From positions 1 to 5,318 of the forward strand of contig CACZOW010000204.1 of NCBI GenBank assembly GCA_902782885.1: DNA of 5,318 bases, in the 5' to 3' direction. The DNA is from an uncultured Ruminococcus sp. Its GTDB lineage: Bacteria; Bacillota; Clostridia; UBA1212; UBA1255. Below, one piece after another: positions 5,267-5,318 of this stretch. The position numbers and the translations under genes were made by a program. The notes under the pieces were generated by a model. The model ran no database searches and was not told the origin of the DNA. It saw only the letters and a list, made by a program, of their open reading frames with translations. Within the stretch, counting starts at the first letter, position 1; every line of letters starts with the position of its first letter.

Positions 5267-5301
5267 CACTTTGCGAAAATGTGGTCAAGCTTTGCGCGAA
5301 A
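5262..5301. repeat. Imperfect direct repeat at and upstream of the -35 box
   Basis: GTCAACACTTTGCGAAAA (5262-5279) and GTCAAGCTTTGCGCGAAA (5284-5301) are similar 18-base units. Their shared CTTTGCG cores (5269, 5290) are 21 bp apart, about two helical turns. The inner copy overlaps the -35 box and the outer lies just upstream, an arrangement seen for tandem regulator sites. No binding protein is identified. Confidence 0.4.
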
Positions 5302-5318
5302 CGCCTGAAACGCCGAAA
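5298..5318. repeat. 9-bp tandem repeat cut by the window edge
   Basis: GAAACGCC occurs at 5298-5305 and 5307-5314, with GAAA beginning a third copy at 5315. The period is 9 bp and then 8 bp. The array may continue past the window, so its true length is unknown. Confidence 0.6.

Noticed and set aside
5204..5269. The longer lipoprotein start at 5269
   Set aside because: It would place the promoter -35 and -10 boxes inside the coding sequence and move the signal peptide to an internal position.

Overview
The window looks like chromosome of a moderately GC-rich Firmicute, probably a gut-type Clostridia lineage such as Oscillospiraceae or Christensenellales. This is inferred from sigma-A-type promoters (TTGAAC-17-TATAAT and TTGACA-17-TATATT), Shine-Dalgarno sites, a lipoprotein signal, and a sirtuin with the 'LYEE' variant I associate with Clostridia. 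The species cannot be named from sequence alone.

Layout: positions 1-393 hold no convincing gene. They contain repeats: three spaced copies of a CTCATTTT motif resembling the end of an IS21-family element, two short tandem duplications and a 12-bp direct repeat. A strong promoter at 394-422 follows. Its -10 box is flanked by two CCCGGG palindromes, and a hairpin repeat and a 27-bp tandem duplication follow in the leader. Three plus-strand genes are then packed as an apparent operon: a membrane-anchored GH99/GH71-like protein with a C-terminal CBM9-like domain (528-2411), an AI-2E (UPF0118) family membrane protein (2418-3989, 6-bp gap) and a class U-like sirtuin deacylase (3961-4758, 29-bp overlap). 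A convergent minus-strand gene (4742-5203) encodes a small lipoprotein with its own promoter on the right. The two 3' ends overlap by 17 bp, so a candidate terminator of each transcript lies inside the opposing coding sequence.

Functional reading: the three operon genes have no known common pathway. One is predicted to act on or bind glycans outside the membrane, one is a permease-like protein, and one is a cytoplasmic NAD-dependent deacylase. The lipoprotein is probably an independent unit. The most unusual content is non-coding: a CACGGGGACAGACCC repeat that occurs once in the operon leader and once inside the AI-2E reading frame, and operator-like symmetry around both promoters. I found no defence system, CRISPR array, tRNA or rRNA.
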